This document shows, piece after piece, positions 11,833 to 24,215 of a stretch of DNA of 64,000 bases (the stretch's first letter is position 1; every line of letters begins with the position of its first letter). Source of the stretch: Doris montereyensis (taxonomy: Eukaryota > Mollusca > Gastropoda > Nudibranchia > Dorididae); assembly GCA_037039925.1 (NCBI GenBank), contig JAXRKP010000561.1:53501-117500 (forward strand). The letters are read 5' to 3'. Made by a program: the position numbers and the translations under genes. The notes beneath the pieces were generated by a model, which saw nothing but the letters and a program-made list of their open reading frames with translations, made no database searches and was not told the origin of the DNA.

Positions 11833-12579
11833 GTTCCTGTCTACACTGATTCCATACAGGCCTATTAGCAATTTTATAAAAAATAAAATGACACCAAAAA
11901 AATGCAACTGTGAAGTGAAGTTAGAATAACAAGCCACGGAATATAAACAATAAAAAGATAAGCAAGACAAACACACAACGAACGAGAAGGCACCGTACAA
12001 AGTCATAAAATAATGATTACATAATTTAGGCTACGAAGAAAGCGGTGGGGCTCACATAGGAGATGAAGGAAAAAGCTGAGGAGTACAATGCACATTATGA
12101 ATACTGGTACATGTACCAGCAGAAAGGAAAGGACGTTTGTAAACAATGCATAAGTATGTCATGTACATGACATATAAAAGACAGGAAAAGAAGAGCAAAT
12201 TTCATTTTATTTCAATAAAGTAGGGATAAGTAACCAACGTTCTTTCTTTTCTTTTGTCTCTGACTGGCCTATTCAAGTCTCATTTCTTCCAATCTTTTCT
12301 CTGTTTTCTTGATTACCGGTACAACTGTTCTCTTTATTTTCCCTCATTTTCTTTTTCTTTTTATTTGTTTCCTGATATTGCTTTCGTCTTTGTAGCATTT
12401 GAAGTTGGTTTTTAACCCGGGAGAAGAGCTGCTAGCCCCACTTGTCAACCCCCAACCTGGAGGGCCAGATGGTTCTTCATTCAGTCTCCTCTTTCGACAT
12501 ACTAGCATCACATCAGCCCTATGCTAAACCTCGGTGTCGGGAGCTGCACAGCTAAAAAACTACCAAAGGTCAGTACTAC
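11833..12579. other. Unique stretch upstream of the LEM promoter, with a 20-bp palindrome
   Basis: Contains TATGTCATGTACATGACATA (12155-12174), a perfect 20-bp palindrome, followed by TATAAAAG. No coding frame was recognised. From about 12420 composition becomes GC-richer and may already belong to the retroelement fossil that follows. Confidence 0.5.
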
Positions 12580-13388
<809 letters not shown>

Positions 13389-13394
13389 AGTATA

Positions 13395-13702
13395 ATTATG
13401 TAATATTTCTTCAAGGTCCTTACAGCCCATAGTGCCAGAGCTTATCCAGGCTTCTATGGCATTAAGCAGAACAGGTGATAATAATCACCTCCCTGAACAG
13501 GACGCTAGTCTTATGCAGATTTTTTATTCCCAAGCTGTTGTTGGTACACATTTGCACCTGGGGCGAGTGGGGAACATGCGTGTTAAGTGCCTTTACCAAC
13601 GAGCACAACGTCGGACCTAGCATTGCCATATATCAAACCCAGGACCACATGATCTCTAGTCCAGCAACTAAGCCACTTAACCACCAACGCCATAGCATGT
13701 AA
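13395..13702 (-). mobile_element. SINE family 2 copy (tRNA-headed)
   Basis: On the minus strand the head reads GGCGTTGGTGGTTAAGTGGC, then GGACTAGAGATCATG and GTCCTGGGTTTGATAT, with A- and B-box-like spacing as in tRNA-derived SINEs. The body continues CGACGTTGTGCTCGTTGG, CACTTAACACGC, CCCAGGTGCAAAT and GGGAGGTGATTATTATCACC. The same order of blocks occurs at 23908-24215. The 3' end abuts the AAG microsatellite. Confidence 0.75.
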
Positions 13703-13723
13703 TTATGTGGGGTTCTCTTTATG

Positions 13724-13762
13724 TTTATTGTCCTGATGAAGAGTTAACCGAAACGTCCCATG
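13724..13762 (+). other. Hammerhead-like / repeat-terminus motif, copy 1
   Basis: TTTATTGTCCTGATGAAGAG then TTAACCGAAACGTCC. CTGATGA and GAAAC with an intervening short segment is the core order of a hammerhead ribozyme, and such motifs end Penelope-like elements. A related motif is at 63868-63910. Stem II here pairs poorly, so a catalytic role is doubtful. Confidence 0.3.
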
Positions 13763-14279
13763 CTTGTCCTGTCTCTTCAAAAAAGAGGGCGGAGGTTAAT
13801 TTTTTTAAGTTTATCATTAGGCGTATGATACATGGCCATGGTATCGTTGTATTCATTTCCTTATGCTCATTTATAACTTGTTTGTGTCGACAGTAACAAA
13901 ACATGAAACTTAAGATAAGGTTAACTTCTTCTTCTGCTTCATTATAATAACTGACCAACAGCATTGCTGTCACCGCGTATATTTTAATCTATCCCAAAAT
14001 ACTAATCCATTGTTTAAAAAAAGGATTAGTTCAATTCTGTTTTTAAAGTCCTCAGTGCTATATTGAGTTCCATTTCTGTTGGCAGTCCATTCCACAGCCT
14101 TACTGTACTAAGGTAAAATGAGTGCAGGTGGCAATCAATGTTTGAAGATTGAACCATATATGTTTGACAGCTTGGTCTGGTTGTTTCGGTATTAAGCTTG
14201 AGCTGATCTCATGGAATAAACAGTTGACCATTTATATTTTTGGCTCTATGTTCTTCTAAAGGTATCCAATGCAACTGAT
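13763..14279. other. Unassigned AT-rich stretch
   Basis: No gene seen. The block GGCAATCAATGTTTGAAGAT (about 14130) has a relative near 23500 (GGCTATCAACGTTTGAAGAT), each followed by a GTTTGACAG, which suggests another dispersed repeat family. Confidence 0.4.
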
Positions 14280-14640
14280 TCATGGTGGTTTTGATATTTC
14301 CTTAAGTGTTTGTATAGAGATTAGCTGCGAAGCGAGCTGCATTATTTTGCATTTTCTCATTTTCTTGTACGCAGGTATGTTGGTGTGGGTCCAGACACGG
14401 CTACCATAATCTAAGACTAGTTTCACTAAAACCTTGTAACACTTCTCTTGTACATTCTGAGGATAGTTGTAACGGTTTCTCCTAAGGAAGGCCACAAGGT
14501 CATTTGGTTTTTTCTCGATAGTGCCCTTCGTTGTTCTTTTCATTGCAATTTAGCGCCATTTGTAACTCCTAGGTATTCTGCACTGTTGGTTATTTTTTTA
14601 TTGTTTTATTATGTATGTAATAGTCTGAGTTGACTTTTTC
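14280..14640 (-). pseudogene. Non-LTR reverse transcriptase C-terminal fragment
   Basis: Minus-strand frame: LVAFLRRNRYNYPQNVQEKC, then YKVLVKLVLDYGSRVW. It matches the thumb-side signature of CR1/Jockey-type reverse transcriptases, LxFLRRNL..CP..VK..CY..LVRP.LEY...VW. Only this block is open, with no catalytic palm nearby. Ancient truncated insertion. Confidence 0.65.
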
Positions 14641-15354
14641 GTAATTTCAACAACATAAACCATTATCATGTAGGTTTGCTTTAACAAAAGCATATCAAAC
14701 ATGTAGAAAGTGATAAAGGAAATTGGTATTAAGATATGAAATTTTATTAAACAGACTATACTTCACACTAAGATAACTTCCATATACATGTTGTATGAAA
14801 TATAATTACGTCATCCACCCACTAGAAAAAAGAGGAACTGGCCAGCCCATAAACGTTATAATTGTATATAAATGGACAGTGAATGTTATGCAAGGTCAAT
14901 TAGTTTTACAATAAATTATGCCATTTGCATATCAGCTTTCATAAAACCAATAGATTATTATTTCAAATTGCTGCACTGATTATGGTATTCCCATAAGAAG
15001 AAGGACAAAGAATAAGAAACAGAACCAGAGAGGTCGAAGTGGAACAGGACAAGACAGTGAGAATGTCGGGTGGCGTGTCATCAACTAAGGAAGCAAACAA
15101 GAACAGCAGATAGTAATAAGTGACTACAAAAGAAATCGGAACCCTTAGAATGTTGTCTAAATTTAGCAAGTCAGATTTTTATTAAATGTCACTTACATAG
15201 AGATAAACCTTAGCAAATTTATAACACCAAATTTCAAAACTATTGGATCTGTGTAACTCAAACTATGACCCTAAAACACCATTTCACGCATTTTAATTTT
15301 TTCTGACTAAACAAGGCACCGTTGCGCAACATGAATGCGTCATGCTCAATCTTC
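14641..15354. other. Unassigned AT-rich stretch
   Basis: No recognisable gene. The open frame at 14963-15169 (-) carries no motif. Confidence 0.5.
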
Positions 15355-15805
15355 GTTGCCAATGGTGATGAATTTGAGAGGCTAGGAAAACAGGGTTCCT
15401 ATTCCTAAAGCTGGAATATCAATTCGGTTTTAGCCCTCACGGTCGTTTACCTTTAATGAATCGCTATTGATTGATATGCCGTGGGCAACAGAGCAATATT
15501 AAAGACCTTTTGAGTTAATGTTTATGCCAGAACCGAGTCGTTTGTGCATACATGGGCACCTCATTCACCGGATTTGAACACTTGTGACTTTTTTTCTTTG
15601 AGGGTAACTTAATGACCATTGCTACAGAGAGGATCTCCAAACAATCACGACCTAAAAGTGTGTATACAGTGTACAGAGAACAATGGCTTAAATATCCGAT
15701 GACATGTGCAGAGATGTTTGACACTTCAAAACTTGGCTCACCCTTAATATGTGTAGACATGGTGGCCACTTTGAGCATGTCCTTTAAAATGATGGTGAAA
15801 AGTAA
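15355..15805 (+). pseudogene. Fossil DDE transposase of the mariner/Tc1-like superfamily
   Basis: Reading three frames in turn gives ESFVHTWAPHSPDLNTCDFF (around 15535-15590), matching the W-x-P-x-SPDL-x-x-CDFFL block that carries the second catalytic Asp region of IS630/mariner-type transposases. REDLQTITT (15630) and ISDDMCRDV then HGGHFEHVL (15695-15785) follow, the usual C-terminal order. Several stops and frameshifts, no terminal inverted repeats found. A dead, partial element. Confidence 0.65.
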
Positions 15806-16174
15806 AACCAGTTCGTTGGTTTTGTATTTGTATATAAGATAATAGACAGTCATTGTGTTCACTTTTAACAGGTTTACCATTGTTGACTTCCGAAACACTT
15901 ATGTTGATTTGAAAATGCGTCTTCATCGGCGATTGCTAGTTGTCAAACATTTTTTTTCAAGGTTAATTGAGTGTATAAATGTTAAAGTTAGCCACACAAA
16001 AATTCAATTCCCAGTATTTCAGCCAATGATCTTAGTTTTTATATCAGGGCAAAATGTTTCGTTAAATAACAACTTCTTTGGCTTTCAGTTTTGTTTTGTT
16101 TTGTGTGACCTTGCGGTGTGAGAGGAAGGTATGACTTTAAGGATATAAGAAAAAATCTATTGGTAGTAAGAATA
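15806..16174. other. Unassigned stretch before LINE copy B
   Basis: AT-rich, with T-rich GTTTTGTTTTGTTTTGTGTG near 16090. No gene seen. Confidence 0.4.
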
Positions 16175-17212
16175 TTATATCCGGGCAGTTGACAGGTAAG
16201 CACTTGTACGGGGAGGAGATGATCCCGCCCCTCCACGAGTCTCCTGCTGCTTTGCAGGCGGGCCTTGGCCGACGAAAGGCTAAGGGAGTTAACCCTGAAA
16301 GAAAACAATCTGCTGCCTTGCAGGCCGGTCTTGACTGATCAAAGGCTAAGGGAGTTAACCCTGATAGAGAATAGCAACCTGCTGCCTTGCAGGCTGGTCT
16401 TGAATGACTAAAGGCTAAGGGAGTTAACCTAAACAGAAAATAACAAGGCCTGGTAGGGGGCCTCAAGAGGGCAACCCAACCGTCTACCTAGGGTACAGTG
16501 GGCTAATCCCCTGCTTATCAAAAAAACCAAACAGATTCAGAGAAATAAATATAATATAACCCGCTTGATCTTTCGAAGATGAACTTGGAAACGAATACGG
16601 ACTGTGATTTTTGGAACATGGAACGTTAGATAAATAAACGGAAAAGAGTTAGAATTAGTTGAAGAAATTGAAAAATTCAAAGTAGATATTTTGGCGGGCA
16701 AAAGGACAGGTAAGCACCTGTACGGGGAGTAGATGATACCGCCCTCCACGAGTCTTCTGCTGACCAAAGGCAGGTCTTGGCTGACCAAAGGCTACGTGAA
16801 TTAACCCTGAAAGAAAACAACCTGCTGCCTTGCATGCCGGTCTTGCCTGACCAAAGACTAAGGAGTTTACCCTGACAGTAAATAACAACCTGCTCCCTTG
16901 CAGGCTGGTCTTGAATGACTAAAGGCTAAGGGAGTTAACCCTGACAGAAAATAACAAGGCCTGGTAGGGGCCTCAAGAGAGCAACCCAACCGTCTACCTA
17001 GGGTACAGTGGGCTAATCCCTGCTTATCAAAAACCAAACAGATTCAGAGAAAAATAAATATAATATAACCCGCTTGATCTTTCGAAGATGAACTTGGAAA
17101 CGAATACGGACTGTGATTTTTGGAACATGGAACGTTAGGGAAATAAACGGAAAAGAGTTAGAATTAGTTGAAGAAATTGAAAAATTCAAAGTAGATATTT
17201 TGCCGGGCAAAG
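16175..17212 (+). mobile_element. Two tandem extra 5' ends of the RTE-like LINE
   Basis: Two ~515-bp units (16175-16697 and 16698-17212). Each begins CCGGGCA or GGGCA followed by GGACAGGTAAGCACCTGTAC, runs through two or three ~70-bp sub-repeats (CTGCTGCCTTGCAGG, CTAAGGGAGTTAACCCTGA), the CTACCTAGGGTACAGTGGGC block and the first ~35 codons of the ORF, stopping at GTAGATATTTTGG. The next unit then restarts. They lead directly into the full copy B. Confidence 0.85.
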
Positions 17213-20200
17213 GACAGGTAAGCACCTGTACGAGGGAGTAGATGATACCGCCCTCCACGAGTCTCCTGCTGACCAAAGGCAGGTCTTGGCTGACTAAAGG
17301 CTACGTGAATTAACCCTGAAAGAAAACAACCTGCTGCCTTGCATGCCGGTCTTGACTGACCAAAGACTAAGGGAGTTAACCCTGACAGTAAATAACAATC
17401 TGCTCCCTTGCAGGCTGGTCTTGAATGACTAAAGGCTAAGGGAGTTAACCCTGACAGAAAATAACAAGTCCCGGTAGTAGGCCTCAAGGTGGCAGCCCCA
17501 CCATCTACCTAGGGCACAGTAGGCTAATCCCCTGCTTATCCAAAACACCCTGATTCAAAGTAAGTAATATATACAAGGATATACCTGGCTTGAAGTCTCG
17601 AAGACAACTCTTGAAAAGAACACGGACTGTGATTTTTGGAACATGGAATGTTAGGGCAATTAATGGAAATGAGTAAAAATTAGCTGAAGAAATGGAAAAA
17701 TTCAAAGTAGACATTTTGGCTATTACAGAAACAAAGAAAAAAGGATAAGGAATAGAAAACGTTGGACAGAATCATAATTTAATCTTCACAGGTGTATATG
17801 TCAAAGATAGAGCTAGAGCAGGAGCAGGCCTCCTAATGCATAAAAGGCAAGAAATGCTACTAGAAAGTTGGAAATTTGTAAGCCCACGGCTATTAGAAGT
17901 AAATATTAAACCAAAAGGACGAGAAATTAAATTATTTATAGCTTATGGACCAAATGAAGATGCCACCAAAAAAGAAAAAGATATCTTCGGAAATGATATA
18001 CAAATAGCTGCAGAGAATCTTAAACACAAACAGGAATGAATGGTTTTAGGAGATTTAAACGCTAGAGTAGGTAACAATGTAGAAACATCAGGAGGAGTAA
18101 TAGGTAAAGAAGGAGAGACAACAACTTCTCCAAATGGAGAGAGACTAATAGATTTTGCCTAAAGAATAACATGAAAATAGCTAATACATTTTTTCCTCAT
18201 AAAGATATCCATAAATATACAAGAGGAAATGAAGATAGATGGGAAAAGTCAATCATAGACTACATGATAGTTAGCAGCTCCCTTTTTACAGTACAATGGA
18301 GCTGAAATAATTAGTGATCATCACTTAGTGATAGCCAAAATGAGATTATTAACTGAAGAAAACAAACAGAAAAGGAAAGAAAAGAGAGCTACTCAACTCA
18401 AAATAGAGGAACTAAATAAATCAATTGTAAACAGATATACCAATCTAAGATAAAAAGATCTATCAGTGAAAGGCAGATAGCTCTGAAGGAAAGCACAATT
18501 GAAGAAAAGTGGTAAATATATAAAGAAAGACTCCTCAGTTGTACTGAAGAGGTCTGTGGTTGGAAACAAATTAAAAGAGATAGGAAAAGAACAGCATGGT
18601 GGAATGAGAATGTCAAGACTAAGATCAAAGAAAAGAAGGATGCCTGGAAGAAATACTTACAAACAAAGAGACCAGATGATAGAAAGATTACGTGAATAAA
18701 AGAACTATCGCCAAAAAAAGAAAGCAAAACAGGAACAATGGGAAGAGTTTGGACAAAGACTTCAAGAAAGCTATCAAGGAAATCAAAAGCTGTTCTGGGG
18801 AGCAATGAAAAGCATGAGAAAGACCAAAGCATGCCCAATACGACAAATTAAGAATGCCAAAGGAGAAATAATGAGAGGAGACAGCGAAATCAAGGAAACG
18901 TGGAGAAAGTATTTTCAACAATTATATAATCCCTCCAGAAGGTATGAAACAAGGAGTACAGATCAATTATTAAGAGTAACAAGTAATCCAGATGAGACCA
19001 CTGAAGATGTAGATATCTCAATGGAAGAACTTCAAACAGCTATAAGAAAAATGAAATAAGGAAAAGCACCAGGAACAGATCAAGTTTATCCAGAAATGAT
19101 TAAGAAATCAAGAGAGAGAGGCAGACAAACTACTACATGAAATATGCCAACAAGCAGGGAAGTCCAAACAGGTGCAAGACGACTGGAAAAAGGGAACAGT
19201 AGTACCAATATACAAAGAAGGATCAACTATGGAATGCTCAAACTATAGAGGGATATCACTACTTAGCGTTCCAGGAAAAATATATGCCAGGATACTGGAA
19301 ATGAGACTAAGGAAAAGAGTAGAGGATCAGATTGAAGAGCATCAGAGTGGACTTAGACCAGGTAGAAGTGTACAAGACCACATATTTACAATTAGACAAA
19401 TAATAGAAAAATTCCTTGAGAGAAACATTGACTTGCAGCTGTGTTTTACTGACTTAGAAAAGGCATTTGACACTGTGAGGAGGGACGAACTATGGCATTC
19501 CTTAAAAGAACACAATGTAGAGCAAAATTTAATAGAAGCCATTCATTTTTTTTACAAAAAAACAACATGTGCAGTGAGAGTAGCTGGAAACATATCTCCA
19601 GAATTTGATGTATATATAGGAGTAAGACAGGGTTGTATCTTAAGTCCTCTTTTGTTTATCACATTTATGTATTCAGTCTTTTTTTGTTTATCAAAGGCAT
19701 CCTCCTCAAAAATGAAGAAAATGAATGTAGATGTGTAGAAGCTCAAACCAGTAAATGTACCAATGCTTTCATTTGCCGATGATTTAGTTCTATTTAGAAA
19801 ATCAGAAATTCACTGAATATCAACATTATGAACAATGAAGTAAGTAAAAGACGAATGAAAGTAAATGCAAAGAAAACCAAAACAATGCTAGTAACTAGGG
19901 AAGCTAAAACACAACATCTTAAATTAGGCAGGGAGAATTTAGAACAAGTTCAAAGCTAGAATTACCTAGGAGTAATGATTGACTCAGAGGAAAACTGAGA
20001 GAAGAAATCAGTCAGAGAATCCAAAAGACAAGTGCAATTTATAACCATCTAGGAAAGGCATTTGTAGGTAAGCAAGAATTGCAAAGCATTATACAATACA
20101 GTTTATTGTCCTACTCTCCTCTATGGCAGCGAAACCTGGACCTTAGACAGTAAAGAATACGATAGAGCATAGGCAGCCGAAATGAAATATCTAAGAAGAG

Positions 20201-20550
20201 AAGTAGGGAAAACTAAAAGAGACAAAATCAGAAACACAACAATAAGAGATCAAACCAAAACAGATGGTATAAAAACTAAGATAGAAACAAATCAATTGAG
20301 ATGGTTTGGGCATGTAAACGGAATGAATGAAAATAGAATAACTAAATAAGTACACATTGCTAAAGCCAAAGGTAAAAGACCAAAAGGCAGACCTCGGAGA
20401 AAGTAGGAAGAAGATATAAAAGAGGCAATGAAGCATAGAAACTTAATTTTTTTGAAGGAAACAGAAAATGCCAAGACAGGGCATCCTGGAGAAAGATCAT
20501 CTCGGGCATACACCGAAAGGTAGAAACTGATAAAGAAAGAAAGAAAGTTG
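17213..20550 (+). mobile_element. RTE-like LINE copy B, full length, decayed
   Basis: Leader 17213-17620, then endonuclease pieces (IFGTWNVRAINGNE near 17630, REIKLFIAYGPNEDATKK near 17930, GDLNARVGNN near 18050). The reverse transcriptase is the best preserved of the three copies (19172-19738): MECSNYRGISLLSVPGKIYA, QSGLRPGRSVQDHIF, DLEKAFDTVRRDELW, IGVRQGCILSPLLF, with FADD at 19772-19783 after a stop. The C-terminus ([18 protein letters not shown]) lies near 20300-20410. Tail GATAAAGAAAGAAAGAAAG. Numerous stops and shifts. RTE-like assignment rests on the endonuclease start and the short repeat tail. Confidence 0.9.
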
Positions 20551-20739
20551 TTTTAATTTCCATATTACAACTGTAGTATGTCGAGTTACAGCGCTAACAT
20601 TTCCAGATTGTTTTATGTAGAGAAAATGTTATTGGTGCAACTCGAATTACGGATGTATTATTTCGCTGTTATCCATACCCACTTGACTTACACCTAAACC
20701 ATTGCGTGAACCACTCTCTTTTTCTAATTTATGGACAGG
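20551..20739. other. Spacer between LINE copy B and the 42-bp array
   Basis: Unique sequence. Nothing recognised. Confidence 0.4.
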
Positions 20740-22722
20740 TATGTCGCTACCGCCATCAGATGCATCTTCTTGTGTCTCAGTCATGTCATTACCACCATCA
20801 GATGCATCTTCTTCTGTCTCAGTTATGTCATTACCACCATTAGATTCATCTTCTTCTGTCTCAGGTATGTCATTACCACCATTAGATTCATCTTCGTCTG
20901 TCTCAGTTATGTCATTACCACCATCAGATGCATCTTTTTCTGTCTCAGTTATGTCATTACCACCATCAGATGCATCTTCTTCTGTCTCAGCTATGTCATT
21001 ACCACCATCAGATGCATCTTCTTCTGTCTCAGTTATGTCATTACCCCCGTTAGATGCATCTTCTTTTGTCTCAGTTATGTCATTACCACCATCAGATGCA
21101 TCTTCTTCTGTCTCAGGTCTGTCATTACCCCCATTAGATGCATCTTCTTCTGTCTCAGTTATGTCATTACCACCATCAGATGCATCTTCTTCTGTCTCAG
21201 CTATGTCATTATCACCATCAGATGTCTCAGTTATGTCATTACCAGCATCAGATGTCTCAGTTATGTCATTACCACCATCAGATGCATTTTCTTCTGTCTC
21301 AGGTATGTCATTACCCCCATTAGATGCATCTTCTTCTGTCTCAGTTATGTCATTACCACCATCAGATGCATCTTCTTCTGTCTCAGCTATGTCATTACCA
21401 CCATCAGATGTCTCAGTTATGTCATAACCACCATCAGATGCATCTCTTCTGTCTCAGGTATGTCATTACCACCATCAGATGCATCTTCTTCTGTCTCAGT
21501 TATGTCATTACCACCATCAGATGCATCTTCTTCTGTCTCAGGAATGTCATTGCCCCCATTAGATGCATCTTTTTCTGTCTCAGTTATGTCATTACCACCA
21601 TCAGATGCATCTTCTTCTGTCTCAGCTATGTCATTACCACCATCAGATGCATCTTCTTCTGTCTCAGCTATGTCATTACCACCATCAGATGCATCTTCTT
21701 CTGTCTCAGGTATGTCATTACCCCCATTAGATGCATCTTCTTTTGTCTCAGTTATGTCATTACCACCATCAGATGCATCTTCTTCTGTCTCAGGTATGTC
21801 ATTACCACCATTAGATACATCTTCTTCTATCTCAGTTATGTCATTACCACCATCAGATGCATCTTCTTCTGTCTCAGCTATGTCATTACCACCATCAGAT
21901 GTCTCAGTTATGTCATGACCACCATCAGATGTCTCAGTTATGTCATTACCACCATCAGATGCATTTTCTTCTGTCTCAGGTATGTCATTACCCCCATTAG
22001 ATGCATCTTCTTCTGTCTCAGTTATGTCATTACCACCATCAGATGCATCTTCTTCTGTCTCAGCTATGTCATTACCACCATCAGATGTCTCAGTTATGTC
22101 ATTACCACCATCAGGTGCATCTTCTTCTGTCTCAGGTATGCCATTACCCCACATTAGATGCATCTTCTTCTGTCTCAGTTATGTCATTACCACCATCAGA
22201 TGCATCTTCTTCTGTCTCAGGTATGTCATTACCCCCATTAGATGCATCTTTTTCTGTCTCAGTTATGTCATTACCGCCATCAGATGCATCTTCTTCTGTC
22301 TCAGGTATGTCATTACCCCCATTAGATGCATCTTCTTCTGTCTCAGCTATGTCATTACCACCATCAGATGCATCTTCTTCTGTCTCAGGTATGTCATTAC
22401 CCCCATTAGATGCATCTTCTTCTGTCTCAGTTATGTCATTACCACCATCAGATGCATCTTCTTCTGTCTCAGGTATGTCATTACCCCCATTAGATGCATC
22501 TTCTTCTGTCTCAGTTATGTCATTACCACCATCAGATGCATCTTCTTCTGTCTCAGTTATGTCCTTACCACCATCAGATGCATCTTCTTCTGTCTCAGTT
22601 ATGACATTACCACCATCAGATGCATCTTCTTCTGTCTTAGTTATGTCATTACCCCCATTAGATGCATCTTCTTCTGTCTCAGTTATGTCATTACCACCAT
22701 CAGATGCATCTTCTTCTGTAGG
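20740..22722. repeat. 42-bp (14-codon) tandem array, about 47 units
   Basis: Unit carries CAGATGCATCTTCTTCTG, TCTCAGTTATGTCATTACC and ACCA. Variants: ACCACCATCAG versus CCCCCATTAG, and GTTATG, GGTATG or GCTATG. Several units lack 12 bp (CAGATGTCTCAG). Because 42 is 14 codons and the unit lacks stops, long frames stay open on both strands. Minus: DGGNDITETEEDAS with NGG, IPE and IAE variants. Plus: SSSVSVMSLPPSDA and others. Single-base indels near 21443 and 22147 shift the frame. The minus-strand peptide is acidic and hydrophilic, but no start, splice signal or flanking unique coding sequence supports a gene. Most likely a minisatellite; a decayed repeat-protein exon cannot be excluded. Confidence 0.9.
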
Positions 22723-22727
22723 TTCCA

Positions 22728-23048
22728 AAGGGGGACTCGGTAGTCCAGAGGCAAGATGACGGCCTCTCAACCAAAAGGAAGTGGGTTCGAGCCCTGCTGA
22801 CGGTTGCAGTATATTTTGTCGAATTATCATCGAGCAAAATCTACCCCCTGATCCAGATAGGTGGATCGACTACCTAGTCCCATCGATAAAAAGGAGGTCC
22901 CATGTGCAAATCACAATACTTCGGTCACGTTAAAGATCCCTTGACTGTTTACCGGTAGTCCCGGCAAAATTTAGCAAATTATCCTACCAAAAACGCCGAG
23001 ATCACCTTAGTTATGAATGTGGGTAAATCAAATCAACTAAATGCCGAT
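22728..23048 (+). mobile_element. SINE family 1 copy, most complete
   Basis: tRNA-like head GACTCGGTAGTCCAGAGGCA, then CCTCTCAACCAAAAGG and the B-box GTGGGTTCGAGCCC. The body follows with TCCAGATAGGTGGATCGAC, TAGTCCCATCG, AAAAAGGAGGTCCCATGTGC, AAATCACAATACTT, GTTAAAGATCCCTTGACTG and CGCCGAGATCACCTTAG. The tail is GTGGGTAAATCAAATCAAC. It sits at the very edge of the 42-bp array. Confidence 0.85.
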
Positions 23049-23153
23049 TCCAATGATAGCAAAAACTCAAAACGGACAATTTTGGACTTATTACAGTATA
23101 ATTTCCGGAAGGCGGTTTCATATTGCGATATGTTTTGTAGTATATCTCGACCT

Positions 23154-23405
<252 letters not shown>

Positions 23406-23907
23406 TCTCTAATCTTCGGTGTTTCTGCCAGGCTTGATTTTTGTTGTTCGGCTGACAGTTAAGCCGTATATTATTTACTAGATTTAACGAGTTTAAGTGG
23501 ATGGCTATCAACGTTTGAAGATGAGATGGTGTGTGTTTGACAGTATAATCTATATTTTTGCATTCCTTAAATCTAATCTAATCTAATGTGATAAACAATT
23601 GCAGTTTATATAATCAAATAGATACATTGCTCTATATTTTCTCCAAAGGTAGATCTAGATCTATACGTTCAATTTTTGTATTAAGTATCTAGTAGGTTTT
23701 TTTTGTACCTAGCACATATCTGAACAAAAGCGTTGAGTCCCAAAAACTACTCGCTCACTTGGTCACCCTTCTGGATGACTTACGGTATGTGTATTCTCTC
23801 GCACATCGGGGACCAGGCCGACTGAGTGGGGATTGGGGGGGGGGGGGGGGTGAGCGGTCAGCCGGGGCGGCACTCGCTGCCCAGAGTTTATGGGGTCCAC
23901 AAGCCAA
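23406..23907. other. Unassigned stretch
   Basis: Contains a poly-G run (23836-23851) and a short relative of the block at 14130. No gene recognised. Confidence 0.4.
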
Positions 23908-24215
23908 CGTTCATGGCGTCGGTGGCAGAGTGATTAGGCTGCCGGACTAGAGATCATGAGGTCCCGGGTTTGAATTCTGGTGAATCTAGGCCTGACGTTG
24001 TGTTCATTGGGAAAAAAACACTTAACACGCCCCCCCTCTATTCAGGTGCAAATAGGTACAAGCGCTAGCTTGGAAGTACAAAGATACGTCCGTCTAGCGT
24101 TCTGTCCAGGAGGTAATTAATATCACCCGTTCCGCTTCACGCTATTGAAACCAATATAAGCTTCGGTTCTATGGGCCGCAACGGCCTTGAAGGAAGTTCA
24201 CTTTCTTTTTACAAG
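23908..24215 (+). mobile_element. SINE family 2 copy (tRNA-headed)
   Basis: Head GGCGTCGGTGGCAGAGTGAT followed by GCCGGACTAGAGATCATGAG and the B-box-like CCGGGTTTGAATTC. Body: CCTGACGTTGTGTTCATTGG, ACACTTAACACGC, TTCAGGTGCAAATAGG, CCAGGAGGTAATTAATATCACC, ending TATGGGCCGCAACGGCCTTG. Same block order as the antisense copy at 13395-13702. Confidence 0.78.

Noticed and set aside
20191..20563. Hydrophobic minus-strand frames
   Set aside because: They are the antisense of the LINE C-terminal coding region. The matching plus frame at 57614-57939 is the same sequence in an inverted fragment.
20731..21918. 395-residue plus-strand frame in the 42-bp array
   Set aside because: Its repeat peptide changes frame with single-base indels and equally long frames exist on the other strand, so length alone is not evidence of a gene.
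22740..22800. Intact tRNA gene
   Set aside because: The B-box is good, but the sequence does not fold into a cloverleaf that I can complete and it recurs as the head of a SINE. The same judgement applies to 23910-23985 and 44660-44710.
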